64,000 nucleotides of DNA from Viscum album (lineage: Eukaryota; Streptophyta; Magnoliopsida; Santalales; Viscaceae): positions 809,807,123 to 809,871,122 of the forward strand of contig OY728136.1 of assembly GCA_963277665.1 (NCBI GenBank), given 5' to 3'. Position 1 is the stretch's first letter. Each line of letters starts with the position of its first letter. Of this stretch, positions 45,615 through 56,165 are shown piece by piece. The translations under genes and the position numbers were made by a program. The notes beneath the pieces were generated by a model, which did no database searches, was not told the DNA's origin, and worked only from the letters and a program-made list of their open reading frames with translations.

Positions 45615-46379
45615 TTTATAGGCTTTACTAGAGATTGAATATCCTAGAAAAATTCATTCATCACTCTTGGATACCAACTTGTCAAGATTGTCTTTAGTAT
45701 TAAGGATATACACTTCGCAACAATTTTTTTTGAAATAGCTTACTTTGAGTTTTCTATTGTTCCATAACTCATATGGAGTTCTTTTAAGAATAGGTCTAAT
45801 CGACACTCTATTAATAATATAGCATGCTGTATTTACAGCTTCAGCTCAGAAATAAATGGGTAAGTCATATTCACTAAGCATGCTTCTAGGAATTTATTGC
45901 AAGGTCTTATTTCTTCTTTCTACAACTCCATTTTGTTGAGGTGTTTTAAGGGCAGAGAAATTATGATTATAACCATTTTGTGAGCAAAATGATTCAAACT
46001 CTTTATTTTCAAACTCATGGTCATGATCACTTCTTAAGGATTTAATTCTAAGTCCACTAAGGTTTTCTATAGTTTTAGTATATTTGGTGAAGTGAGAGCA
46101 GACTTCATTTTTGTGAGCCAAAAAGAAAGTCAAAGTATATCTAGAAAAATCATCTACAAGAACATAAACATAGTGCTTCCCATTTGAACTAGCAGAATGT
46201 TTTCTTGAACTAGGAGTAAAACTGTATGTTCTAGATTTAGAAACAAAATTGGTTTTTCCAAAATTTCTTTTACCAGGTTGATAGTCAATACCAGTAGTGT
46301 ATTTAGGGGCAATCTGTTTACTTAGCATTTGTACCAAGGTATCTTTACCATTAGTAAACCTTTCAAGGTCTTTTCTCAA
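45615..46379 (-). pseudogene. Sirevirus integrase core, N-terminal part deleted
   Basis: A 161-codon frame (45894-46379) reads YVYVLVDDFSRYTLTFFLA, LRSDHDHEFENKEF (second catalytic Asp) and TPQQNGVVERRNKTLQ (catalytic Glu), then continues beyond a stop (45891-45893) with further stops. The usual upstream parts are absent: the aspartic protease (D-S-G motif), the HHCC zinc region and the first catalytic Asp. Codons from the zinc-knuckle tail jump straight to GKHYVYVLVDD, indicating an internal deletion. The integrase inserts copia cDNA into DNA; this copy cannot. Confidence 0.88.
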
Positions 46380-47727
46380 TTGCTCATTAGATAGCTTAGT
46401 TCATTGTTTTCTTCAAGTAGTTGAACATTTTTCTCTCTTTCTACAGTAAGTTCAGATTTAACAGTTGAGGTAAGAGCATACTGTTTCTTTAAAGACTTGT
46501 ATTTATCTTTTAGTTCATTACACGTCTCTTCAAGCATATTGCAATACTCAAATATTTCTTCATTAGACATATTTTCAGAATCACTTTCATCTCCAGAATA
46601 ATAGGAATTTTGTATAGGAGATTTCAGTGTTACCTCAGATGTGTTTGTCATGAAACATATATTGGCTTTGTTAGCTTGTTCATCATGTGAAGATTCTGAG
46701 TCTCTTGAACTGTCTTCAGAAGTACTCCAAGTTGCTTTCATTGTCTTTTTATACTTTCTATCTTTGTCTTCATATTTCTTTTTATACTTGAGCTTGGTAC
46801 AGTCAGCCTTTATATGTCCCTTTCGCTTACATTCATAGCATACTATCTCATCAGACTTGTCACTTTTTTTCCAATCTTTCTTTCAGCTTCCCTTTTGATC
46901 AAATTTTACTTTGAAGTTAGGCTTTCTGAAAAATTTCTTGTAAAATTTCTTAAACCTTCTGGCTATTTGAGCCATCTCCTCATCACTGTCAGGTGATGAT
47001 TGTTCACTGCTGGAACTTTCTACAGAGACTTGCAGTTTCTCTTTTTCTTTGTGTTTAGAGGTGGTGGTCTTGAATGCCACAAATTTTCTTTTGGGTTCAT
47101 CCTCCTCTTGTTGACTTTCAGCTCCTCTTCATACATCATTAGTTTCCCAATGAGTTCTTTGACGGGTAATTTGCTGATGTCACATGACTCTTTAATAGAG
47201 ACAGAGGTTCCTCTACACCTATTAGGTAGGCATCTGAGAATCTTCATGATTTGTTCTTTGACAGTAACTTCTCTTCCAAGAGAAATCATTGTGTTGACAA
47301 TTTCGTTGAACCTGAAATACATGTCAGAAATAGGCTTATCGGACTTCATTTTAAAGTTATCATATTTAATAGTATAAGTATTGAGTCTCATTTCTTTCAC
47401 ATTAGAAGTTCCTTCATGTGAAACAGACAAGGTATCCCAAATTTCATGGGCAGTTTTACATGCAGAATTTTTGTTAAATTCTTCATCTCCTAAAGAACAA
47501 TATAAAGCATTCATGGCTTTGCAGTTGTTATTGGAGGCAGTCTTAGTTGGGTCATCCTAAGTAATTCTATCAGTAACAGAAATTTTATACTCATCTATAA
47601 TTGAAGACCAAATTTCAAAGCCTATACTTTCTAAATGCATTTTCATTTTAATTTTCCAATGGGCATAATTAGTTCCATTGAAGAATGATGGTCTGTTTGT
47701 TGCAGCACCTTTCAATCTATTGTCCAT
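46376..47727 (-). pseudogene. Sirevirus gag with CCHC zinc knuckle
   Basis: The start ATG is at 47727-47725. The N-terminus has FFNGTNYAHWKIKMK, typical of copia gag (DUF4219/UBN2). An in-frame TAG at 47559-47557 interrupts it. Then come AHEIWDTLSVSHEGTSNVKE, MYFRFNEIVNTMISLG and LPVKELIGKLMMYEEEL. The zinc knuckle C-X2-C-X4-H-X4-C is CYECKRKGHIKADC (46799-46840), followed by an acidic Ser-rich region and a coiled coil (46400-46520). Gag packages the RNA in virus-like particles. It is broken by the stop and later shifts. Confidence 0.9.
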
Positions 47728-47850
47728 AATAAAGAAATATTTTTAAAGAGCTAGAAATTTTGAATTAACAGAAATTTACAGATCTTTAATGTACAACTAA
47801 AATCACAGTTGAACAGATTTAAAAACAGAGTCTTAATAGGAAAAAAAACA

Positions 47851-47864
47851 CCTTTGATACCAAA
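47851..47864 (-). promoter_or_regulatory. tRNA-Met primer binding site of the Sirevirus
   Basis: The minus strand reads TTTGGTATCAAAGG immediately after the 5' LTR end, close to TGGTATCAGAGC, the complement of the initiator tRNA-Met 3' end. It primes minus-strand cDNA synthesis. Confidence 0.88.
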
Positions 47865-49629
47865 TGTTGGTCGGAGTAGAGTACTCAAGAGGGGGGGTGA
47901 ATTGAGTATCTATTAAAAATTTCTGTTAAAAAGTTTTCTTAATAAGATTCCCCAATAAAAATGAATTCAACTCAGTTAATCAAGGTAATACGGTTATAAA
48001 AGTTTGACTGTTCAAATAACCTCTCGGAAGATTGATTAATTCTCAGTAATATCAATATGAATTATTGATACTACTTTTGAAGCTATTTTAATAAGGCAAA
48101 ATAATTATAACTTCTATCCAAGATCAACTATCAAAGTAAAATCTAGTGTTTTCTGAAATATACAGTAAAACAGAGAAAAACTAAATTCAAAGACACAGCG
48201 GATAAAACAAGTTGTTCAGTCTCAAGCTGAAACCTAATCCACTCCACTTGGTGATCACCTGCCACCAAATAGTTTATATTAATAAACATGATCCACACCC
48301 TGGATCGGGGTAAACAACAGTGCACAGGACTGTTCAAGTCACACGATCTCTTCCACAGTTCTTCGTGGGTATAAACTACCAGGTCACACAAGGACCTCTT
48401 CCACACTTATTCGTGGGAGTAAACTGTAAAAAGATATGAGAGGAAGGATATCTTATATCTTTCAGGTAAGTGCAGGAGACTGTGTGTTTTAATACAGACA
48501 CACACACTGCTTGAAACCTAAAAACAGTACACTAGCAAAGATGATGAGATAAGGTTAGAAGTGCTTTGAGTGTTATTCTATGCTGCTTTGGACTTGTAGG
48601 ACGAAGCAAATGCAAGTATCGAGCCCTCTTGTGAAAAACAGAGTATCACAAGTCTGCCAGTTCAAAGGTGTAAGATGTGTAGCTCGTGTTCTTCTGGAAG
48701 GTGGTACTGCGAAGATGTTCTTGGCTTTGATCTACAGTAGTGCAACCTTTTGAATCGAGAGTGCTTCGAGTGTTTTTCAGTTATTTCATGTTGCATGTAT
48801 CGGTTCACTCTTCTAAAAATTGCTCGCACGTCTGCTGCTCTACTTCTATGTATGTTTCAGCTCGATTTATCTTCCTTTTTAATTGCGGGTGCACACGTTG
48901 GAGCCGACAAGATGTATGTATTCTACACCTCGTACCTCGTACTGTCAGGTGACATGTCTACAAAGAAACATTATTTTATGTCGGTGCCTTTATATGACTC
49001 AAATATGACCGTTAGAAATTAAATTGAAAACGAAAAAACAGATTAAAGAACGGTGTCACTTGGAAACGGTGTCATCATGAAACGGTGTCACCACGAAACG
49101 ATGTCTTCTTCTTTGCCTTTGAGCGGCGAGACAGTCATGATGACATAGTTGTGTTAAGATTAGGAACCGGTAGCACAGATGCGTTGTTAGAATCACGATG
49201 TCTGGTGTTTTGCCAAACTTCAAACGGTGTCTTAGTGATGGTAGCATGAAACCGGTGTCACAGACTTCATGAGATCTGAAACTGGTCACGGTGTCTGGGT
49301 CCTTTGCCAGAAAACCAGAATTGGTGGCAAACTCACGGTTTTTCAGACTTAGCTAAATATCTGTATACAGACTTAATCAGTAATATTCACAGAATGAATT
49401 AGATTTAATCATTCATATAAGAAATTATTATAGAACAAAGTTAAATATTGTTTTCAATAATCAAGCATGATTTAGGATTAACAGGATTTAGTGGAAGTTT
49501 ACTTAAAGCATAAAGAAACCAACCATCTCTACCCATGATTTGAGACAGATTAAATAGGATAAACAAGATTTACAGGATGTATAAGATTTGTGATCATTAA
49601 AACATGATTAAAACATGAGGAGTACAACA
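47865..49629 (-). repeat. Sirevirus 5' LTR (1,765 bp)
   Basis: It matches the 3' LTR but keeps the G-run/GGTGAATTGAG segment near its 3' end and has only one copy of the 107-bp block. It ends against the target duplicate GAGAA at 49630-49634. CGGTGTC/ACGGTGTCA boxes recur at 49053-49300. Confidence 0.92.
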
Positions 49630-49784
49630 GAGAAAATAGAAGAGGAAGAAGAAAGAAGAAATGGAGAACTCCTCGAGAGACGCCGCTCCCTGGGCCTGAG
49701 GCCTCACTCTTCGAATTGTCGAGCAACCTTCATCTAAACAATCCGTAGCCCAACCCTCTCCCCAGCCAGCTTAAAAGGAGGATT

Positions 49785-51299
49785 TGTTGGAATCTGCATC
49801 TCACATCGGACTTGTGGTTCGGTGTGGTTTTTAATATTCATTATAAAAGAATCTCAAGGCCTCCTTTAGAGAGTACCTTGGGGATTCGGGTCTCTCCTCC
49901 TTTCGCCATCTACATGGTATCAGAGGGTGGTCTTTAAACCCAAACCCTCCCACCCATTTTTTTCCTCTGCCCTAGTTTTTCTAGAATTTCCCTTTGGGGG
50001 GGCGGCGACCCCCATGTAGGGCTGGGTTTATCTTCTGCCGCCGCCCCTCTGGGCTCGTTTCCCCGGCGGCCTCCCGGTTCTGTCCGGCGACTCCCGGCTC
50101 CCGCCCTTCCCGCTGGCGCCCTGATCGTTCTGGCGTCGTCTGGCCCCAGATTGGCCCCCTCTCCAGGCAGAACCCCCGACGCGGCGCTCTCTTGGCTCCG
50201 CCTCCTCGCGTATCTCCCTGCCCGCTGCTTCTTCTGTGCGAGACTCCCTACGGACCAGGCTCTCGGCTTGCTGCTCCTTCTGTGTGAGACTCCCGGTTTG
50301 GCGTTGCTCTCCCATTCGTCGTCGGTTATTCCGCTGCACCTCATCCCGTTTTTTTCCCCCGGTGGCCTCCCAAACCGGCTCTTGCTCTACGCGGCCTCCC
50401 CTGACAACAACTCTCGACCTGCTGCCCTCCCTGGCTCCCAGCCCTACTGCACCTCCCGATCTCGAGGCGCCTCCTCCTGCAGCGGCGCTGGCCTCCCGCG
50501 TTTCTCCCGCACGCTGCCCTCCAGCGGCAGCCACCCCGTCCGAGGCACTCCCTGCCGTCCCGAGTAGCCACGACGCTCCCTCAGTCGAACAACCGTCTGG
50601 CGACCTCCCCCCTCCCATATTGGCCAGATCCGGCCAGATCTAGTCATCGGTGCATCCTGTGACGTCTCCGCCTCCACGCCGGTGCTCCATCTGTGGCTCC
50701 CTCAATGCGCGCGGCGACCCCCTCCTCCTGCGTTGCTCTCCTGGCAGCCGCCTCCCTTTCCCAGCGGAACCATTTCTGCGCGCTCCTTCTAGATCAAGAG
50801 CGCTATCTCCCATGTTCGCCGGCACGCCCTCGCGCTTCCTCTACCGTGGCGCAGCACCTCAACCGCCTTGGACCTGGGCCCTTTAGTGCGGATGTCCTAG
50901 CGCTCCGTCAACCGGCCCGGTCTGTGTGGTTCCTATGTTGCGCCTGCGATATCTTCATCCATCCATCATCCTGAGGGGGAGCTGCGATCTTGAGGGAGAG
51001 CTTCGATCGTCGCTTGTTTCTTTTTTTTTTCATCTTGTTTCGTAATCAAGCTGGGTATGTCCAGCTTGAGGGGGAGTGTTTGAAGCGTTTTTTGTTTGCT
51101 TTGTATTGTCGTTGCTTTGTTCTTTTTTCTTTATGTGTCCAAGCTAGATACACCTAGTTTAAGGGGGAGTGTTGTAGTCTGTATCCCACACCGGACTTGT
51201 GGTCCGGTGTGGTTTTTAATATTTATTATAAAAGAAGCTCAAGGCCTCCTTTAAAGAGTACCTTGGGGATTCAGGTCTCTCCTCCTTTCGCCATCTACA
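49785..51299 (+). mobile_element. TRIM-like non-autonomous LTR element with GC-rich interior (copy 1)
   Basis: Two 130-bp LTRs (49785-49914 and 51170-51299) share TGTTG, CCCACATCGG-type and ATCTACA ends. TGGTATCAGAGG (49915-49926) follows the first as tRNA-Met primer site, and AGTTTAAGGGGGAGTG precedes the second as polypurine tract. A purine tract of the same kind also occurs at 51062-51077. The interior is about 1.25 kb, mostly very GC-rich (49985-50970), with long open frames on both strands but no domain. No target duplication was recognised. A second member starts at 62649. Confidence 0.82.
49985..50970. other. GC-rich cargo of TRIM-like copy 1
   Basis: About 1 kb is rich in CCGGCGG, CCTCCCG and GCTCCC. 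Several frames on both strands exceed 90 codons, as expected from composition alone; their products are Pro/Ser/Arg/Ala-rich with no recognised motif. Similar composition and shared phrases (GGGCGGC.., GCGGCCTCC, GGCCAGATC) occur in the copy at 62649-64000. It could be a degraded captured exon (CpG-rich host gene) or simple GC-rich spacer. Confidence 0.55.
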
Positions 51300-51518
51300 C
51301 CTTTAACAGCCGGAATCTTCTAGAGAGTCATCTCCAGCTGGTAATTACAGCTAGAGCTACGTAAAAGCCTAACAGCTGGCAACCACCAACAACCCCACTA
51401 ACATCCTTTTATTGCATTTACAATACTTCCTCTCTCCACACAGCAGCTGAATCCTCATGCAGTAGCAACAACACCCAGCACCAGACCTCTTTTCCAAGTT
51501 CCTATCAATTCCGCTCGT

Positions 51519-52244
51519 TTAAAAAACCACCTTGTCCTCAAGGTGGAATTCTTGGCGAGCTCCTGGAGAAGATTCCGCTGCTCTAGAAGCTGATGCAGTT
51601 GTTGCTGCCCCTGAAAGAGGATTTTGGAACTGTTTTGCAGTGCAACCGGTATCCACTGTTGCCTTAACCAGCTTCCAAAACATCAACCAGCGCCCCAATC
51701 TTCCCTCTTGTGGTGCCAATGTAAATGCGATATTCTTAAGGTGCCACTGTTGAGAATCATATACTTGCTGTGAATAGTCAGATATAAGCTATCCAATGAC
51801 ATCAGAATTGGGAGGCACAACAGCACCAAGTCCATCCATCCACCCACCCTTGATTGCCGTTGTAGGAAACTCCAACTGATCAACTGTGCTCCCAAAAGAA
51901 TAAACTCCAACTACAAAAAAGGACTCAAAGTTCTCTGCAAGCCACATCCTAACCTGACACAGCAGTTTTCCAACTGGAATATGAACACAAAGAACAACAA
52001 GGTTATACTCTCTCCTCATATTCAGAGGTCCTAGAACACAGCTTGGATTTGCAGCCTTGGTGGCCTGCATATGAGCCAGAAGTTGAGGACAACCAACACC
52101 GATACCCCTTGATCGCAAGACATACTCCATTGTATCTTTGAAAACATCTTCTGAAAACCAAAGGTCTTGCCAGATAACAGGGAAGTATGTAGTTTCTCCA
52201 ATTTCCAACATTTCTAAGTCCTTATAAGGGTGTTCAGACCCCAA
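51519..52244 (-). pseudogene. Element C: 3' ORF fragments with LEDKV ending
   Basis: In sense with element C, pieces (51789-52244, then 51519-51719 after a stop and shift) end with FHLEDKVVF just before the polypurine tract, as in plant gypsy polyproteins. The upper piece includes YKDLEMLEIGETTYFPVIWQ and NLVVLCVHIPVGKLLCQVRM. I recognise no domain. Relative place and the LEDKV ending link it to elements A and B. Confidence 0.45.
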
Positions 52245-52286
52245 TCGGAAAACACAACAATGGATAACTTGGAGCCCCTCTCTCAG

Positions 52287-52990
52287 TCAGGAAGCTAAAG
52301 ATGTGGAGATTTCATGATCAGGACCTGCCCAATCCCCAGAAATTTGATCCTGGGCTGTGGTAAAAAGTGAATGAACCAGAATTTGGAATTTCTCATTGCC
52401 ACATGAGTCTAGAGTGAGCTCTCCTAGCACTGGCGACTTCTCTAAACAATAATAACGGTCCACCCCATCTAACAAGAGTCCGTTAGTGGAATCAGTTGAA
52501 TCAATATCAACAGGCACCATTTGAACAACTTTAGATTTTGAAGAAGCAACTCCTACACACTGTAAATACCATGGAACCTCATATTGAACAAATACTAAGG
52601 CCGAAAAAACCATCAAGTAATTTCTGGTGTCTAGCTCTGTTCTCCCATCTTGTAATGTACAAAATTCACGGCCTTCGAGGGAAATAGGGTAACAAGCTTC
52701 AACAGCGGAAACAAGTATGCCATATTCCAAAGTGTCAATTTCTACTGTTTGAAAATTGTCTCTTGTTAGTCTGGATTTTGGAAGATGGTCTAGGTAAAGT
52801 TCCCTTTTACCGACAATGTCCCTCTTCACTTTCCCATGCCCTAAATGAGCCATTGATTGGACCACTGCTTGAGTTGCAGGCCTAGATTTCCTGCTTTCAC
52901 CAAAGCACAAAGTATCTAGACAATTTTGCCAAGGACAAACCCATAGTGGTGGCTCAGGCGGAGGCTTGGGAAACTGCGCACCTCATGCTG
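52287..52990 (-). pseudogene. Element C: ORF of unknown function
   Basis: A 208-codon frame (52287-52910) with a plausible upstream extension (PPPEPPLWVCPWQNC, about 52915-52960) has protein-like composition, with segments such as TVEIDTLEYGILVSAVE and NYLMVFSALVFVQYEVPW. It runs in the element's sense. No known family is evident to me. It is the longest and cleanest unknown ORF in the A/B/C group and might be a captured host fragment. Confidence 0.45.
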
Positions 52991-53095
52991 CTAAAAGTAG
53001 TTTTCCCTTAGACAACACTTCTATTCGGACAGGATAAATACTAGCTCTGTTATCCTTCTGTAGTCGGCACTTCTGAGTTTGCATGCCAACACTTC
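52991..53095. other. Junction of element C with gypsy LTR
   Basis: A short stretch contains two near-copies of CAACACTTCTATYCGGACAG (53014 and 53087); the second runs straight into gypsy LTR homology. The 5' LTR of C and the first 290 bases of the gypsy LTR are missing here, so a deletion or illegitimate join is likely. Confidence 0.55.
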
Positions 53096-54980
53096 TATCC
53101 GGACAGAAACGGACCCCCTTCGACGAGCAACACGCCAAGGAAATCCGAACGGGAAATTGCCTTCCGTTTCGTCGTCCGATCTCTGATTCGAACACCGTCA
53201 GATGCGTTGGATCCCCCTCGGTGAACTCTCGGTTCCTTTTGAGCCTTTCTTCCCAATTTCGTCTCTCGACTGAGTTTTCAAAGGTTGAACGTTTTTGCTC
53301 GTTTTGTAGATCTACTCCGTTCTAGGTCAAATTAAAGCCCGACGCTGGACGAGGAGAATCGTACGAGTACGAGGTAGGTGGTCTTGTGCCTTTCGTTTAT
53401 TATCGAGTTGATTATATATGCCGGAGTGCTGCACACCCACTTTTGTGGGTGTCGCTTGATTGGATAATAAACACTGTTATTGCTTATTGATGATTAGGAA
53501 ATTAATTAGATGATTTGAAATCATGTTTAGGGTTGTGAACTTTGATTTAGGGCCACCCCATGGGTGCGTTTCCCTTGGACGGTCGTTTGGTTGAGAATCC
53601 TTATGAGGCTTGACTTGAATTCCCATTCTTGGATTATTAAAAACGTATTGCTCATTATATGAATTGCCCGTGTGAGGTACTTGTTATGTTAAGCCTTATA
53701 AATGTTTAAATTGCACAATAGGCTGGTTATATGTTTTGCCCACGTGAGTTATCCTTGTTTGGCCATGTAATAATTTAATTTACATGTGTGAGTTATTATG
53801 TAAATTGTGCCCATGTGAGTTGTTTATGTTAAAGCCATGTGATATTTTAATTCACATGTGTTGCTTTTGAGATGGAATGTGTAATTGGAATAAATGATAA
53901 AAAGAGGTAATTAGCTATGGGCGAGCCACAGTTTCGGTTAAAAGACAAGGTCGGGCTCATGTGACTAATTGCATCTTATATACCTTGGGTGAACCATTTT
54001 CTCGGTTAAAAGATGATGGATAGGCTCAAGAGGTTAATTATGTGAAGGCCGTGAGCGAGCCACAAATAGGGTGGTCGGGCTCAGTGGGTCTTATTTAAAA
54101 TGCCGAGCGAACCTAGGATCCATTGAGGGATACCCAAGCCGGGCTCTATTGGCAAATGATTAAATGATTATTATGTCACGAGTTGACGGTTACTTTTATA
54201 CGGGGGGTCGTCGGGCCTAGGTCGGACCTCAAGACTTATATAATCCAATGAAATTGAATAATGAAATAGAATGACTAATGACGCGTCTGTCAATCCAAAA
54301 CACAAGTTTGGATTCGGTCTTCACCTATACTTGATTACATTGTCTTCTGAGACATTTGTTGCTTTTGAGTACCTATTGTTTATTGCTTTCACTATTGTAC
54401 ACTGCCTGTTATATATATTCATTGACAGATTGGCATAAACCTTGTGTGCCTACTAGGATTTAGTCTCACACCCTGTTTGGGTCATGTTTTTGGGTCCAAA
54501 CAGATTATATGATTACAGGTGTTGATCCGGGTAAACATCCTACTACAGGTACTTGATGTGCTACTCAGGAGTAGGAGAGCATGAGATCGAGCCGAGGCTT
54601 ACGATGCTTCCTAGTCCCTTTTTGTTTCTTTTGTGCTTTGAGACATATATTGTGTATTACTGCAGTGTACTTGTTTTGACTGCTTTCTTAGAACATATAA
54701 CATGGTGCATCATTTTTTGTATGGAACGATGCTTGGTTATTTATCTTATCAGTCTTCTGCTGTTTATTTCAGTTGTATGTTGTTTACTGCTTCCACTATT
54801 GTGTATTATTTATTTCGTTGTGTTACATTCTGCTAATGAGGGTATAGTTTTCCTACTATCACAGCTTAGGCTCTCACTGCTAGTCGGCAGCCTCTGACGT
54901 TTGGAGAAATGCGCTTGAGGTCATGTGGTCAATCGGGTACGGGACACCAGTTGAGTGACATCCGGATCCGGGACGTTACA
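53096..54980 (+). repeat. Gypsy 5' LTR, truncated at its start
   Basis: It matches 60916-62648. It ends GGGACGTTACA at 54980. The homologous 3' LTR has about 290 more bases at its start (60623-60915), so the 5' copy is truncated. The LTR includes GAGCGAGCCACA and CGGTTAAAAGA motifs shared by both copies. Small open frames inside it are not genes. Confidence 0.9.
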
Positions 54981-54983
54981 AAG

Positions 54984-54994
54984 TGGTATCAGAG
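54984..54994 (+). promoter_or_regulatory. tRNA-Met primer binding site of the gypsy element
   Basis: TGGTATCAGAG, exactly the complement of the plant initiator tRNA-Met 3' end, lies three bases after the LTR end. Confidence 0.95.
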
Positions 54995-56165
54995 GGTTTC
55001 TTTTCTGGTTTTCTTTATTGTTTGGTGACGATAGACAGAGACGAAAATGCAATGGATTTGGTATTAAGCTGTGCTCGAGAGTAGCTACCCCGCGTATAGG
55101 GGAGGGTAAAACCAAATTGCCTCGAATGAAATTATAATTTTTGGATTTTGAGTTATTACAGTCGATTCGATTTCACCGTTGGGTGAGACACTTGTTTTGT
55201 GTTGTTATTATTGATATCATTGTGAATCTATTTTGTTGCAACTCGATGAGATCAGGGTATGCCATCTCATTCATCATATAGGCACTTGTTAGAAATCACA
55301 TGCCATGCATTTTTGTCATGCCATTTAGAGAGCATTACTGATTGCATGCTGTTGTGATAGATGTTGTGCTAGATATGCATGCTGTTGTGATAGGTACCGT
55401 GATAGATATGCCTGCTGTTGTGACAGGTGTATTGGTACGTGTTATGGTTGAATTGGATGGACGCCAAATTTTGGTCCTTGAGGAGTATGGACCCTCTTGG
55501 ATTGGAATTTGGTGGATCATGTTTCAGCCATGGGATATAGATTGTGTTGTTCTGTGCTATATATGGATGCTAAGCTTTGATTCGCGGGGAGTATGAGCCC
55601 CCACGGATCGAAATTTGGCACACTATTGCTTTACTTTTCAAAAACAGGGGTTCCAGAGAAGTTTCAGAGGCTTACTGTCCGGAAATCTAGACAACACGGC
55701 GTGTGATGCTATGAACACACCCATTTATTCTTCTATTCGGGAATAAAAGAACTAATCATGTACTCTGAGTACACGCCATGTGGTTTTTGACCGTGTTGGG
55801 CCATGTGAGGGAGAACACGAGTTGTTGGCTCTTAGTTAGTGCACGCCGTGTACGGTAGATACACACCGTGTAGTTTTACTTAGACGGACCCCGTGTGACG
55901 CTGGCCATGTGGAAGTACATGGCCAGGAGGGAAGACATGAGTACACGCCGTGTGTTAGCTTGACACGCCGTGTACTTAGGACGATTACACAACCAAGGCA
56001 GGCGAAGTTACACGCCCATGTGAGAGCTTAAGTATACACACTGTGTACCCAACTTTTGTGAACTTTCAGAGGCTTTTCTTCTCCTGTTTAGTTCCTGCGC
56101 TCTTGAACTGCATACCTTAATGAATAAGCTTGTACTGAGGTGTATGTGCTGGACTTTACAGAACA
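54995..56165 (+). other. Gypsy 5' leader with palindromic ACACGCCGTGT boxes
   Basis: It is non-coding. A run of three GCATGCTGTTGTGATAG-type repeats lies at 55342-55432. From 55690 to 56045 the palindrome ACACGCCGTGT and variants (ACACGCCATGT, ACACCGTGT) appear about nine times. The same boxes recur at the start of the 3' LTR (60720-60885). Confidence 0.75.

Larger units (their letters stand above)
38120..49629 (-). mobile_element. Sirevirus-like Ty1-copia retrotransposon, 11.5 kb
   Basis: Complete borders: GAGAA at 38115-38119 and 49630-49634 is the 5-bp target duplication; the LTRs are 38120-39999 and 47865-49629 (TGTTGG...CAACA). On the minus strand the order is 5' LTR, tRNA-Met primer site, gag with zinc knuckle, integrase, RT, RNase H, a long extra region, polypurine tract and 3' LTR. 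Gag-pol order and size fit Ty1-copia, and the long 3' region with an env-like ORF fits the SIRE/Maximus (Sirevirus) lineage. All ORFs are broken and the protease segment is missing, so it is not autonomous. Confidence 0.92.
38016..51507 (-). mobile_element. Element 'C' 3' LTR, split by two nested elements
   Basis: The outer ends are TGATAGG (38016) and CCTATCA (51507), a short inverted repeat as at LTR ends. Removing the Sirevirus (38120-49629 with one TSD copy) and the TRIM-like element (49785-51299) leaves an LTR of about 460 bp. On the minus-strand interior side lie codons FHLEDKVVF (51519-51545) as in A and B. A short stretch resembles the corresponding LTR parts of A and B (GAGAACTCC...CTCCCTGGGCC), so C belongs to the same broad family. 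The matching 5' LTR was not found. Confidence 0.65.

Noticed and set aside
49934..50974. Open frames of 60-196 codons in the TRIM-like interior
   Set aside because: Several frames on both strands overlap fully, with low-complexity Pro/Ser/Arg/Gly products; no conserved motif.
54553..54897. Open frames of about 114 and 133 codons (also at 62385-62786) rich in Leu/Phe/Cys, resembling a membrane protein
   Set aside because: They lie in the two gypsy LTRs at the same relative place; the T-rich LTR sequence accounts for the hydrophobic composition.
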